A stretch of DNA of 64,000 nucleotides from Zoogloeaceae bacterium (lineage in GTDB: Bacteria; Pseudomonadota; Gammaproteobacteria; Burkholderiales; Rhodocyclaceae): positions 124,001 to 188,000 of the forward strand of contig JACKMA010000003.1 of NCBI GenBank assembly GCA_024235635.1, read 5' to 3'. Under the pieces are notes generated by a model. That model worked only from the letters and a program-made list of their open reading frames with translations, was not told the DNA's origin and made no database searches. Positions 44,615-54,029 of this stretch are shown one piece after another. The first letter of the stretch is position 1. Each line of letters begins with the position of its first letter. The position numbers and the translations under genes were made by a program.

Positions 44615-45808
44615 ATGGCAAAAGACCCGATCGTCATCGCTTCCGTCGCCCGCACGCCCATCGGCGGCTTCCAGGGCGTCTTTTCCGGATTGACCGCCCC
44701 CCAGCTCGGCGGCGCCGCGATCCGGGCTGCCGTCGAGCGTGCCGGTATCGGCGCCGACCGGATACAGGAGCTCATCTTCGGCTGCGTGCTGCCGGCGGGC
44801 GTCGGACAGGCGCCGGCCCGTCAGGCCGCGCTCAACGGTGGACTCCCGCTCGGGGCAGGCTGCACCACCGTGAACAAGGTCTGCGGCTCGGGCATGAAGG
44901 CGACGATGCTCGCCCACGACCTGCTCCTGGCCGGCAGCGCCGAGGTGATGGTCGCCGGTGGCATGGAGTCGATGACCAACGCCCCCTACATGCTCCCAAA
45001 GGGTCGTGCCGGCTATCGCCTCGGTCACGGCCAGGTGCTCGACCACATGTTCTTCGACGGGCTCGAGGATGCCTACAGCGCCGAGTACCGCGGCCGCCTG
45101 ATGGGCACTTTCGCCGAGGATTGCGCGTCCGACTACGGATTCACGCGCCAGCAGCAGGACCAATTCGCGATCCAGTCGCTGACCCGCGCCCAGGCGGCGA
45201 TCGAGGACGGCAGCTTCGGCTGGGAAGTCGCACCGGTCAGCGTCGCCGCCCGTGGCGGCGAGATCCGCGTCCAGCACGACGAGCAGCCCGGCAATGCGCG
45301 GCTCGACAAGATCCCGACGCTGAAGCCGGCCTTTCGCAAGGACGGTACCGTGACCCCGGCCAATTCGAGCTCGATTTCCGACGGCGCCGCCGCGCTGGTG
45401 CTGATGCGGCGATCGACCGCCGAGCGCCTCGGCGCCGCGCCGCTGGCGACGATCGTCGGCCACACCACCAACGCCGATGCACCGCACCTGTTCCCGACAG
45501 CACCGGTCGGCGCGATGCGCGCGATGCTGGACAAGGCCGGCTGGTCGGTCGGCGACGTCGATCTGTGGGAGATCAACGAGGCTTTCGCGGTGGTCACGAT
45601 GGCCGCGATGCACGACCTCGGGCTGGCCCACGAACAGGTTAACATCCACGGTGGCGCCTGCGCCCTGGGCCACCCGATCGGCGCTTCCGGCGCCCGCATC
45701 CTGGTGTCCCTGATCGGCGCGCTGAAGAAGACCGGCGGCCACCGTGGCATCGCCAGCCTGTGCATCGGCGGCGGCGAAGCCACGGCGATCGCTGTCGAGA
45801 TGCTCTGA
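44615..45808 (+). CDS. acetyl-CoA C-acetyltransferase (thiolase)
   Basis: A 397-residue biosynthetic-type thiolase. The nucleophile Cys is in VNKVCGSGMKA; catalytic signatures INEAFA, and GGACALGHPIGASGAR near the C-terminus (His and second Cys), are intact. It condenses two acetyl-CoA to acetoacetyl-CoA or the reverse. Next come a crotonase and a CoA-transferase on the same strand, which suggests short-chain acyl-CoA metabolism (butyrate, crotonyl-CoA or PHB-related). GAGAGAG precedes the ATG. Confidence 0.92.
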   Translation: MAKDPIVIASVARTPIGGFQGVFSGLTAPQLGGAAIRAAVERAGIGADRIQELIFGCVLPAGVGQAPARQAALNGGLPLGAGCTTVNKVCGSGMKATMLAHDLLLAGSAEVMVAGGMESMTNAPYMLPKGRAGYRLGHGQVLDHMFFDGLEDAYSAEYRGRLMGTFAEDCASDYGFTRQQQDQFAIQSLTRAQAAIEDGSFGWEVAPVSVAARGGEIRVQHDEQPGNARLDKIPTLKPAFRKDGTVTPANSSSISDGAAALVLMRRSTAERLGAAPLATIVGHTTNADAPHLFPTAPVGAMRAMLDKAGWSVGDVDLWEINEAFAVVTMAAMHDLGLAHEQVNIHGGACALGHPIGASGARILVSLIGALKKTGGHRGIASLCIGGGEATAIAVEML

Positions 45809-45902
45809 CCGCGCCGCGCCGGCGGGCAACGGCTGCCGCCTTTCCCGGACGAGGTCGACGACATCGTCCGGGATCATCGATCACCGACAACGGGAGGAAG
45901 AG

Positions 45903-46679
45903 ATGGCATACGAGAACATTCGGGTCGAGGTCCACGGCAAGGTGGGCCTCGTGACCCTCGACCGTCCGCAGCAGCTCAACGCGCTCAGCGATGCGCTGGT
46001 CGACGAATTGTCGAGCGCACTCGACGCCTTCGAGGCCGACCCATCGATCGGCTGCATCGTCATCACCGGTTCGGACAAGGCGTTCGCCGCTGGTGCCGAC
46101 ATTGCCGGCATGGCCTCGTTCGACTACATGGATGCCTACAAGGGCGACTACATCACCCGCAACTGGGAACGCGTCAAGACCTGCCGCAAGCCGGTGATTG
46201 CCGCCGTGGCCGGCTTCGCACTGGGCGGCGGCTGCGAACTGGCGATGATGTGCGACATGATCTTCGCTGCCGACACCGCCAAGTTCGGCCAACCCGAGAT
46301 CAAGCTCGGCGTGTTGCCGGGCGCCGGCGGCACCCAGCGCCTGCCGCGCGCGATCGGCAAGGCCAAGGCGATGGACATGTGCCTGAGTGCCCGCATGATG
46401 GGCGCCACCGAAGCCGAACAGGCCGGTCTCGTGGCACGGATCTTCCCGGCCGATCGCCTGCTCGCCGAAACCCTGGAAGTGGCGGCGACGATCGCCGGTT
46501 TCTCGCTGCCGGTGGTAATGATGATCAAGGAGTCGGTCAACCGGGCCTTCGAGAGCAGCCTCCAGGAGGGCCTGCTGTTCGAGCGCCGCGCCTTCCACGC
46601 CGCCTTCGCTCTGGCCGACCAGAAGGAAGGCATGGCCGCCTTCCTCGCCAAGCGCCCACCACAATTCACCGACCGCTGA
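45903..46679 (+). CDS. enoyl-CoA hydratase (crotonase family)
   Basis: A 258-residue crotonase. The oxyanion-hole segments AAGADIAGM and GFALGGGCELAM are present, and both catalytic glutamates fit their usual places (GGGCELAMMCD and PEIKLGVLPGAGGTQRL), so hydratase activity on short-chain enoyl-CoA is likely. Ribosome binding site GGGAGGAAGAG lies just before the ATG. It is the middle gene of a three-gene acyl-CoA cluster. Confidence 0.92.
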   Translation: MAYENIRVEVHGKVGLVTLDRPQQLNALSDALVDELSSALDAFEADPSIGCIVITGSDKAFAAGADIAGMASFDYMDAYKGDYITRNWERVKTCRKPVIAAVAGFALGGGCELAMMCDMIFAADTAKFGQPEIKLGVLPGAGGTQRLPRAIGKAKAMDMCLSARMMGATEAEQAGLVARIFPADRLLAETLEVAATIAGFSLPVVMMIKESVNRAFESSLQEGLLFERRAFHAAFALADQKEGMAAFLAKRPPQFTDR

Positions 46680-46710
46680 ATCGATCGCCCGGCCCCGGGA
46701 AGGAGACCGC

Positions 46711-48006
46711 ATGTCCCACCAGTCCGCCTATCAGAGCAAACGCATGAGCGCCGCCGACGCGGTACGCCAGGTCCATGACGGCGACATGATCGTGGTGCCG
46801 ACGGGCGTCGGCGAGCCGCCGACGCTGCTGGCCGCGCTGTCCGAGCAACGGCGCGATTTCGAAGGCGTGCAGATCGCGCAGATCCTGCCCCTTCGCAAAT
46901 ACGGCTATTTCGATCCCGAGACCGCCGAACACGTGCGTCACTGCGCCTATTTCTTCGGCGGCCCGTCGCGCCCGGGCGGCCAGGGTGGCTGGATCGACTA
47001 CGTGCCCGCCTATTTCTCGGAGCTGCCGACGTTGATCGAACGGCACCAACTGCCGGCCGACGTGGTGTTCACGATGGCCTCGCCGATGGACGAACACGGC
47101 TATTTCTCGATCAGCCTGGCGGCCGACTACACGATGGCTGCGATCAGCCGCGCGCGGGCGGTGGTGCTCGAGGTGAATCCCAACGTGCCGTTCGCCAATG
47201 GCAACTGCCACGTCCACATCTCGCAGGTCAGTGCCCTGGTCGAAAGCGAAGAACCGGTACTCGAAGTCGGCCTGCCGGCGATTGGTCCGGTCCAGGAAGC
47301 GATCGGCCAGTACGTCGCCGACATGATCCCGGACGGAGCGACCCTGCAGATCGGCTATGGCGGCATCCCGGACGCGGTCGTGATGCAACTCACCCACAAG
47401 CGCGACCTCGGCGTCCATACCGAGATGATCGGCGACGGCATCATGACGCTGGTCGAATCCGGCGCCGTCACCAACCGCCGCAAGAATGTGAACCGGGGCA
47501 AGATGCTCGCGACCTTCGCCCTCGGGTCGAGCAAGCTGTATCGCTTCATGGACCGCAACCCGGCGCTGGAGATGCACCCGGTCGACATCACCAACGATCC
47601 CTACCTCGCGGGACGCAACGACCAGCTGGTGTCGATCAACGCCAGCATGCAGGTGGACCTGATCGGCCAGTGCGGCTCGGAGAGCCTGGGCCATACGCCC
47701 TACTCCGGCACCGGCGGGCAGGCCGACTTCGTCCGCGCCGCCAACCGCTCCCGCGACGGCAAGTCGTTCATCGTGCTGCCATCGACCGCGAAGGAGAACT
47801 CGATCACGCGCATCGTACCGACGCTGGCACCCGGCACCCATGTCACCACCAGCAAGAACGACGTCAACTACGTCGTCACCGAACACGGCGTCGCCCAGTT
47901 GCGCGGCAAGACCGCAAAGCAACGGGCCGAGGCCCTGATCGCGATCGCCCATCCGGATTTCCGTCCGGAACTGCGGCAGGCCGCGCGGACGATGAAGCTG
48001 TTGTAG
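46711..48006 (+). CDS. acetyl-CoA hydrolase / 4-hydroxybutyrate-type CoA-transferase
   Basis: A 431-residue protein of the acetyl-CoA hydrolase/transferase family. The N-terminal domain has GVGEPPTLLAAL, and the C-terminal domain has the family core SLGHTPYSGTGGQADFVRAA, followed by NYVVTEHGVAQLRGKT with the region of the catalytic glutamate. It would move CoA between short acids and acetyl-CoA. AAGGAG precedes the ATG; it is 31 bases after the crotonase. Confidence 0.9.
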   Translation: MSHQSAYQSKRMSAADAVRQVHDGDMIVVPTGVGEPPTLLAALSEQRRDFEGVQIAQILPLRKYGYFDPETAEHVRHCAYFFGGPSRPGGQGGWIDYVPAYFSELPTLIERHQLPADVVFTMASPMDEHGYFSISLAADYTMAAISRARAVVLEVNPNVPFANGNCHVHISQVSALVESEEPVLEVGLPAIGPVQEAIGQYVADMIPDGATLQIGYGGIPDAVVMQLTHKRDLGVHTEMIGDGIMTLVESGAVTNRRKNVNRGKMLATFALGSSKLYRFMDRNPALEMHPVDITNDPYLAGRNDQLVSINASMQVDLIGQCGSESLGHTPYSGTGGQADFVRAANRSRDGKSFIVLPSTAKENSITRIVPTLAPGTHVTTSKNDVNYVVTEHGVAQLRGKTAKQRAEALIAIAHPDFRPELRQAARTMKLL

Positions 48007-48058
48007 GGTCGCGCCCGCAGGGCCTTCGGCGACTTTCCGCACTTGACGGCGTGGCCGT

Positions 48059-49144
48059 TCAGTGCAGCAGCCGGAACAGTGACAGCCGTGCCGGCTGGTC
48101 GCTGGCGAGCAGCACCAGGTCACCATGCAGGGCGATGTGCAGGGCTTCGCCCCGGTCCGGCAGCTGGTCGAGCAGCAGGGGCGGCCGATCCCGGTCCAGC
48201 CGATAGACTTGGACCGGCGCCCCAGCGCGGCTCAGCAGCAGTCGGTCGGCTGCAACCGCGAAGGCGGTGATCGGTGCCCCGCCGAGTAGGCCCACCGGCT
48301 GGAACGGGCCGCGTGGGGACGACACGTCGATACGGAACAGGCGTCCGCCGCCGTCGAGCTGATAGAGGAACTGGCCGGCCAGTGCGGCGTCGCCGAAGCT
48401 GCCGGCGACCGCAGCGGTTCCGCTGGTGGCGAGTGGCAGGGGCTGGGCGGGCCGGGTCACGTCGAGCCGATCGAACCCGGACGCACTGCCACTGGCATCG
48501 GAGAAAGCGTTGAACAGTGTTGTGCCACTGTCGACCACCAGCCTGCCGGCGGTGGACAGGTCGGCACGGGCCGCCTCGCGCGGACTCGACGGCAAGCGAA
48601 GATCGAATACCCTGAGCGCGCCCATGGCGCCGGCGGTTCGGTCCGACGGCATCGACGTGAATAGCCAGCCCGCATCGGCCGCGACGGCGACGGTGGTTTC
48701 GGCCGCGAGGGTCGCGACGACCCGGGGGTCGCCGCTGCCGGCCCAGGCTTGAACGCGCAACTCCTGGTCCGGCGGCGGCAGCACGCAAAAGCCGGCGCAG
48801 GCCGGATCGACCACGGACACGAAGTGGCCCGAGTCCAACCAGACCGCGTCGAGGATGCGGTCGAAGGCGACCAGGCCGTCGCGCTGCTGAAACGGCCGGT
48901 ATCGCGCCGCGACCGTGGGTGTCCGCGGGTCTTCGGCGTCGACCACGGTGAGGCCGCCCTCGCCTTGTGACAGCAGGACGTAACGGCCGTCGAAGTCGAT
49001 CGACCGGGCGGCCGGGGCATCCAGTGCCAGTTCCCCGAGCGACTCGAACTGCGGCTCGTCAACCGGTGGCGAGAATTCGACCGAGCCGCCGCAGGCGACG
49101 ACGACCGATACGGCAACAGACAGCGGCAACGCACGGTATGACAT
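48059..49144 (-). CDS. secreted beta-propeller-like lipoprotein (LVIVD-type)
   Basis: A 361-residue protein. The first 22 residues form a lipoprotein signal with VVVACGG as lipobox. The remainder alternates short beta-type segments, for example VLLSQGEGGLTVVDAEDPRTP and ALRVFDLRLPSSP, in the manner of LVIVD-repeat propellers. Four cysteines occur, two in ACAGFCVLPP. Function unknown; it is probably a cell-envelope binding protein. It is convergent with the CoA-transferase gene. Confidence 0.65.
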   Translation of the reverse strand: MSYRALPLSVAVSVVVACGGSVEFSPPVDEPQFESLGELALDAPAARSIDFDGRYVLLSQGEGGLTVVDAEDPRTPTVAARYRPFQQRDGLVAFDRILDAVWLDSGHFVSVVDPACAGFCVLPPPDQELRVQAWAGSGDPRVVATLAAETTVAVAADAGWLFTSMPSDRTAGAMGALRVFDLRLPSSPREAARADLSTAGRLVVDSGTTLFNAFSDASGSASGFDRLDVTRPAQPLPLATSGTAAVAGSFGDAALAGQFLYQLDGGGRLFRIDVSSPRGPFQPVGLLGGAPITAFAVAADRLLLSRAGAPVQVYRLDRDRPPLLLDQLPDRGEALHIALHGDLVLLASDQPARLSLFRLLH

Positions 49145-49226
49145 GGTCCGATCCACCCGGCAACGGCCGGCGCGCGATCATCTCATGCAAATGAAATATT
49201 GGGCGCAATCGATCCGCTCGCGCTGG

Positions 49227-49274
49227 AACGGCCGGCCATCGCATCCGCCGCTGCCGATGCGATGGCCGGCCGTT
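49227..49274. repeat. perfect 19-bp inverted repeat (large hairpin)
   Basis: The arms 49227-49245 and 49256-49274 are exact reverse complements (19 of 19) around a 10-base loop. It lies between the methyltransferase stop and the lipoprotein gene start, both on the minus strand. There is no T tract on either side, so it is not a classical terminator, although it could still stop or protect a transcript. Confidence 0.85.
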
Positions 49275-49307
49275 CGGCGACTGCCTCGCCCGTGCAGCGA
49301 CGCGAAA

Positions 49308-50111
49308 TTAGTCCTCGACCGCGCCCCGTACCGCCCAGGCCCTGGCAGACAGCTCGATGGAACCGTCCGCGCGAATCGGCAGTCGTGTCCGCAGGGCTTC
49401 CCGGAGGCTGTGACGTGCCGCGTCGTCGAGCGACATGACGTAGGCTGGTGCCGGTCCCTGGCCACCGAGGAAGGGCTGCCAGTAGTCGTCGAAGTCCGCG
49501 AAGACGGTCGGGATCTCGATGGCGGCGACATTGACCGCATGCAGTCCGGCACCGACGAAAACCTGCTCGAGCGCGTCCGGCCGGCACAGCGGAAATCGCG
49601 CGCCCTCGTCCAGCTTCGCCGCATCCGGGTCGAGTTGGGCTGCGGCGTCCCAGAAGTGCCGCATCAGTTCCATTCCGTCGGCGTAGTCCCAGACATAGGC
49701 GGCAACCATGCCGCCGTTGCAGGTCACGCGCGACATCTCGCGCAACGCGGCAAGGTGATCCGGCACGAAGTTCAGGACCAGTCCCGAGACCACGACATCG
49801 ACCGACGCGTCGCCGAGCGGAATTCGGGCGGCATCGCCCTGTTGCAGCGTCGCCTTGGCGCCGACACGCTCGCGTGCGTTGCCGAGGAATCCTGCCGACG
49901 GATCGACACCGTCCACCGAGGCCGGGGCGCACCGATCCAGAATGGCCGCGGACAATGCGCCGGTGCCGCAGCCCACGTCGAGCCATCGCCGGCCGTCGCC
50001 GATGCCGAGCCAGGCCAGGAACGGCGGAGCGACGCGGCGGCTCCAGCGCCCGACGTAGTACTCGTACGGATTCCCTCGCTCCCACGTGTCGGAAACTTGC
50101 TTGTCATCCAT
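49308..50111 (-). CDS. class I SAM-dependent methyltransferase
   Basis: A 267-residue protein. SAM motif I is WLDVGCGTGALSAAIL, motif II VDGVDPSAGFL, and motif III/IV GDAARIPLGDASVDVVVSGLVLNFVPD, as in UbiE/COQ5-like methyltransferases; after these comes the AALREMSRV helix. The start at 50111 (MDDKQVSD) gives usual family length. Small-molecule substrate is likely but unidentified. It stands alone; a 19-bp hairpin follows it. Confidence 0.85.
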   Translation of the reverse strand: MDDKQVSDTWERGNPYEYYVGRWSRRVAPPFLAWLGIGDGRRWLDVGCGTGALSAAILDRCAPASVDGVDPSAGFLGNARERVGAKATLQQGDAARIPLGDASVDVVVSGLVLNFVPDHLAALREMSRVTCNGGMVAAYVWDYADGMELMRHFWDAAAQLDPDAAKLDEGARFPLCRPDALEQVFVGAGLHAVNVAAIEIPTVFADFDDYWQPFLGGQGPAPAYVMSLDDAARHSLREALRTRLPIRADGSIELSARAWAVRGAVED

Positions 50112-50472
50112 CGTCGGATCCCCCTGGCAGCCGTCGACCGGCGCCGGCTCGACCGGCAGTCGACCTTCAAGCTTGGACAATCTCCCGCGCCAATCATTGC
50201 CGATTCCGGGCGCCGTCGACCAGCCCGGCCCGTGGTCACCGCGAGATCGATGCCCGTCGGAAGGCGTTGCGCCACCCTTCCGCGCAAGCGACTGCGTTGC
50301 ATCGGACAGCGCTTCACGGTCGCCGGACCCCGGACACTGCCTCTGCAGGCAACGAAGTCGCCATGCGCCGTCCTTCGCGCCATTCGGGCCAGGCGCCCTA
50401 TACTGCCGGCGGCAGCGGCGCGGCAGTGGATGCGGCGCGCGCCGCCGCCAGTCTTGCCAATCGGGACAAATG
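50112..50472. other. gene-free stretch between divergent genes
   Basis: About 360 bases of GC-rich DNA between the methyltransferase (minus) and the YaiI-type gene (plus). No coding pattern, no Dnr-type box and no repeat were seen; it presumably carries the two promoters. Confidence 0.5.
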
Positions 50473-50925
50473 ATGCACATCTGGGTCGATGCCGACGCCT
50501 GCCCTGCCGCGATACGCGACATCCTGTGTCGCGCCGCCGAGCGCACCGGTCGGATGCTGACGCTGGTCGCCAACCACCATCTGCGGGTGCCGCCGTCGCC
50601 GTTCGTCCGCATGCTCCAGGTGCCGGGCGGCTTCGACGAGGCCGACAAGACCATCGCCGCCCGCCTTCGGCCCGGCGACCTGGTGGTTACGGCGGATATT
50701 CCCCTCGCCGCCGAAGCAGTCGCCAAGGGCGCGCACGCGCTCTCGCCCCGCGGCGAGCGGTTCGGCCCGGAGAACATTCGCGAACTGCTCGACATGCGGA
50801 ACTTCATGGATTCGCTTCGCAGTGCCGGTGTCGAAACCGGTGGCCCGGCGGCGATCGGGCCGGCCGATCTGCGGACATTCGCCAGTCGGTTGGACAGCCT
50901 GCTGCGGGTATCTGGCGAGAATTGA
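50473..50925 (+). CDS. YaiI/YqxD family protein (UPF0178)
   Basis: A 150-residue protein. The start MHIWVDADACP and the ANHHLRVPPSP, VVTADIPLAA and ALSPRGERF stretches are the landmarks of UPF0178, a PIN-like fold with acidic residues typical of a metal-dependent nuclease. Function has not been shown for this family as far as I know. ATG codons at 50470 and 50473 are adjacent; the second fits the family start. Confidence 0.88.
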   Translation: MHIWVDADACPAAIRDILCRAAERTGRMLTLVANHHLRVPPSPFVRMLQVPGGFDEADKTIAARLRPGDLVVTADIPLAAEAVAKGAHALSPRGERFGPENIRELLDMRNFMDSLRSAGVETGGPAAIGPADLRTFASRLDSLLRVSGEN

Positions 50926-51016
50926 AGACCGAGTCGCGGCCAGCAAGGAAACGGCACGACGAGTGACAGCGTCTGTGGCTGAGCGCGCCAAGCACCGGAT
51001 CACCACGAAAGACACG

Positions 51017-52039
51017 ATGATAGACCTGACCCCCCTACAACAACGGACGGGCAGTGCCCGATCGGCAGTCGTCGCGCTGGCGGCCATGGCCGTCGTCGGC
51101 AGCGCGACAGCTGCGGCGGACGTGCGATTCACGGGCATGTGCGACGCCTCGGGGGCGATCCCGTTGTCCACCGACCGTTTTGCGGTTGCCGACGACGAGG
51201 ACAATCTGCTGCGGATCTACGACGCCGAGACCGGTGGTGCGCCGCTCGGCGAGATCGACATTTCGCGCCAGCTCGGCGTCGAATCCACCCTTTCGCGCAA
51301 GGGCAGGCGCCAGCCGCCTGCCGAGACCGACATCGAGGCCGCGACGACGTTGAACGGTCGCGCCTACTGGATCACCTCCCACGGGCGGGACAGCCGTGGC
51401 GAGGAGCGGCGCGAACGCCTGCGCTTCTTCACCACGACGATACCCGACGACTCCAGGGCGCTGGCGGTCACGGCCGTCGCGCCCGAGTCCTTCTTCGAGC
51501 AGTTGCTGGCGGCGCCTCAACTGCGCCCCTTCGATCTGCCCGCGGCGGCCATGCGTGCACCCAAGACGGCGGGCGGACTCAACATCGAGGGCCTGGCGGC
51601 GACGCCGGACGGTGGCCTGCTGATCGGATTCCGCAGCCCGATTCCGGATGGTCTGGCCCTGCTGGTGGTGCTCGAGAACCCGGAGCAGACGATGGCCGGC
51701 GAAGCAGCCCGCTTCAGCGAACCGATCCGGCTCGACCTCGGCGGACTGGGCGTGCGCGCGCTGTCGCTGCGCCACGGCCGCTACCTGATCGCGGCCGGCC
51801 ACCATGACAGTGGGGGCGAATCACGGCTGTACGCCTGGAACGGCGTCGGCGTGCCCGAGCAGATGGCGGTGGATCTGCGCGACTTCAATCCGGAAGGCTA
51901 CTTCCAGCATACGGCTCGTCGCGACGTCATGCTACTCAGCGACGACGGTGGGCGCATGGTCGGGAAACGCCCCTGCAAGCGCCTGAAGAAACGCGAGCAG
52001 AAGTATTTTCGTGGCCGCTGGGTGAGCCTGGAAAACTGA
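51017..52039 (+). CDS. secreted DUF3616-like protein
   Basis: A 340-residue protein with a likely signal peptide (hydrophobic residues about 17-33, ending TAAAADV). The body matches DUF3616-type beta-propeller proteins: FAVADDEDNLLRIYD near the start, GGLNIEGLAATPDGGLLIGFR in the middle, and NPEGYFQHTARRDVMLLSDDG near the end. The C-terminus is basic and ends in a short KYFRGRWVSL segment. Probably periplasmic; no enzymatic residues are recognised. Confidence 0.7.
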   Translation: MIDLTPLQQRTGSARSAVVALAAMAVVGSATAAADVRFTGMCDASGAIPLSTDRFAVADDEDNLLRIYDAETGGAPLGEIDISRQLGVESTLSRKGRRQPPAETDIEAATTLNGRAYWITSHGRDSRGEERRERLRFFTTTIPDDSRALAVTAVAPESFFEQLLAAPQLRPFDLPAAAMRAPKTAGGLNIEGLAATPDGGLLIGFRSPIPDGLALLVVLENPEQTMAGEAARFSEPIRLDLGGLGVRALSLRHGRYLIAAGHHDSGGESRLYAWNGVGVPEQMAVDLRDFNPEGYFQHTARRDVMLLSDDGGRMVGKRPCKRLKKREQKYFRGRWVSLEN

Positions 52040-52608
52040 GCGCGGAAGTCGAGGCAGGCAGCCCCGAGGCGCGACGCGAGCCGGCACGAGGCCATCTCCC
52101 GCCAGAGCGGTCGGGGCTCTCGGCTGCAGCCACCGCCCGCATCCGCTGCCGGGCCGGCCATCGGCTCGCGCAGTGGCGGCCGTCGGCGCTTGGCCCGCCC
52201 CATCGGCACCGATGCCGGGCCAGCCGGAAGTTCCGTCGGGCGCGCCGATCGACCCGTGCTGCACCGCAATCATTTTCTGCACCAGAATCGTCAATCTTGA
52301 TCTGTGCCAATGCGCCATCGGTAACAACTTCCGAAAATAGAAGCTGAAGAACATCTTCGGAAGCCTCTGTTAATGCGCAATAAACACCGATCACACGCGA
52401 TCGCTGTCGGTGCCGTGCCGGCGAAGCAGAAAGCACGGCGGCAGCCTATGATGCAATGCAAGAGCATCGCCGCCAAGAGTCGTCACGATGGGGCATTTCC
52501 GATCCCGATGGCCGCGATTCCGGAACGTCATGGCGAGCGCACGGTCGCACTGCGCGCGGACGTGCCGGCTAGCTGTGACCCGGCCTCGCCGGGTGGAGGG
52601 GCGGCCTC
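52040..52608. other. gene-free stretch before an orphan response regulator
   Basis: About 570 bases. The first 220 are GC-rich with no coding pattern. From about 52260 to 52390 the sequence is AT-richer and probably carries the promoter of the regulator; TTGATCTGTGCCAA (52297-52310) resembles a degenerate Dnr/FNR box with only one good half. A 79-codon open frame (52373-52612) touches the regulator ATG in ATGA, but its sequence looks random. Confidence 0.5.
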
Positions 52609-53265
52609 ATGAATGCCAGCAAGTACCGCATCCTGATCGCAGACGATCATCCCCTGTTCCGCCGGGGACTGGTCGACTGGTTCGATCGACAGCACGACAT
52701 CGACATCGTGGCGGAAGCGCAGAGTGCGGATGAATGCATCGCGTTCGCCCTTCGCCTGCGTCCCGACCTGATCATCGTCGACCCGCAACTCGGAGGCTTC
52801 GACGACCATGCCACGTTGGCTCGGTTGCGAGGCCAGCTCGGCGCGGCGCCGATCGTCGTGCTGACGAGTTCGACGAGCGCGAGCGATGTCGCCCGCGCGC
52901 TCGAGGCCGGTGCCGTCGAGTATCTGACCAAGGACATGCACGCCGGCGACCTGCTCGCCGCCGTACGTCACGTGCTGTCCGCGGCCGACAGCGCCGCCAA
53001 TGCCCGCCGGATTCTGGCGCGCGAATCGCAGCAGGCAGCCGGAGCCCAGGCGAGCTGCGCCGAACTGACCGACCGCGAACGACAGGTCCTGGCTCTGGTC
53101 GGCGCCGGCATGCCGAACAAGCTGATTGCCCGCACGCTGGACATCAGCGAGGGCACGGTGAAGGTTCACCTGCGCAACATGAAGCGCAAGATCGGCTATC
53201 GCTCGCGGGTGGAAATTGCACTCTGGGCGCGCCGCGCCGGCAAGTTACCGATCGTGCAGTCGTGA
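52609..53265 (+). CDS. orphan NarL-type response regulator
   Basis: A 218-residue regulator. The receiver domain has ADDHPLF, phospho-acceptor D58 and K108, and the C-terminal LuxR-type HTH reads LTDRERQVLALVGAGMPNKLIARTLDISEGTVKVHLRNM, which is the classical NarL/FixJ type. GGAGG is nine bases before the ATG. No kinase is adjacent, so it is an orphan. It is convergent with, and five bases from, the Dnr-type gene. It is a second candidate to act at the NarL-type site before that gene. Confidence 0.88.
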   Translation: MNASKYRILIADDHPLFRRGLVDWFDRQHDIDIVAEAQSADECIAFALRLRPDLIIVDPQLGGFDDHATLARLRGQLGAAPIVVLTSSTSASDVARALEAGAVEYLTKDMHAGDLLAAVRHVLSAADSAANARRILARESQQAAGAQASCAELTDRERQVLALVGAGMPNKLIARTLDISEGTVKVHLRNMKRKIGYRSRVEIALWARRAGKLPIVQS

Positions 53266-53270
53266 GCCGG

Positions 53271-54029
53271 TCAGCGGCAGGTCCGACTCGCGGAGCGTGC
53301 TTCGGCGAGAACTCGGCGACGCGATTCGGCGATCGTCGACGCGTGCTTGTCGACATCGGGTGACAAGGTGATGCGCGGCCCGGTGACGGAGATCAGACCC
53401 ACTTCGGAAAGATCGCGAAAGACCCGGGATAGGGTCTCCGGGCTGAGACCGAGTTGCGCCGCGAGAAGATGCTTTCGCACCGGCAGAACGACGCTCGGCG
53501 AGACCCCCTCGTCGGTCGCAGTCGCCGAATCCGCGAGATGGCGCAGATAGTCGAGCACACGGCGACAGGCCGAATGGAAGTGCGAAGCGGCAATGTCTCG
53601 GACCAGGCCGGTGTTGCGATTGGCGATCGCCGAGATGATTCGGCGCGGCAGCCGGGGGTCGAGATCCATTGCGTGTTCGATCGCGGCGTGGCTGATCTCG
53701 ACCACGGTTGACGGCTCGAGCGCCTCCGCGCGGCAGGTGAAGCCGCTCGAGGAAAACACTTCGCACAAGCCGATGGTATCGCCCGGCAGCGCGAGATCGA
53801 TGACTCTTTCCGACCCCTCGGCAGAGCAGACGACCCGCTTGATCTTGCCGGCTGCCAGGAAGTGAAAGGCGTGGGCAGGGTCGCCCTCGCGGTACAGTGC
53901 TGCGCCGCGGTCGATGTCCCGCCGCTGCGCGTGCGCCGCGACCGCCCGACGGGCGGGGTGGGACAGGCCTGCGAGCAAGGGAATGCGCGCGAGCAATGGA
54001 TCGATGCTGAAAGCGTCTTCTGTCGACAT
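53271..54029 (-). CDS. dnr: Dnr-type Crp/Fnr transcription regulator
   Basis: A 252-residue protein with a cyclic nucleotide-binding-type beta-roll (about 20-125), a long dimerisation helix, and a winged HTH with LSPETLSRVFRDLSEVGLI. The recognition helix has E-x-x-S-R as in FNR, the residues that read TTGA half sites. The N-terminal cysteine cluster of FNR/ANR is absent, as in Dnr proteins that sense NO through heme. ATG at 54029 is taken as the start because upstream sequence is unlike coding. Its regulon is suggested by boxes before norC, norE, nirJ and nirC. A NarL-type site lies 82 bases upstream. Confidence 0.85.
   Translation of the reverse strand: MSTEDAFSIDPLLARIPLLAGLSHPARRAVAAHAQRRDIDRGAALYREGDPAHAFHFLAAGKIKRVVCSAEGSERVIDLALPGDTIGLCEVFSSSGFTCRAEALEPSTVVEISHAAIEHAMDLDPRLPRRIISAIANRNTGLVRDIAASHFHSACRRVLDYLRHLADSATATDEGVSPSVVLPVRKHLLAAQLGLSPETLSRVFRDLSEVGLISVTGPRITLSPDVDKHASTIAESRRRVLAEARSASRTCR

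Noticed and set aside
52297..52310. TTGATCTGTGCCAA as a Dnr/FNR box before the orphan regulator
   Set aside because: Only the left half fits; the right half GCCAA has two mismatches and no -10 element is at the right distance.
52373..52612. 79-codon open frame in ATGA overlap with the orphan regulator
   Set aside because: The overlap looks suggestive, but the sequence has no coding character and no ribosome binding site.
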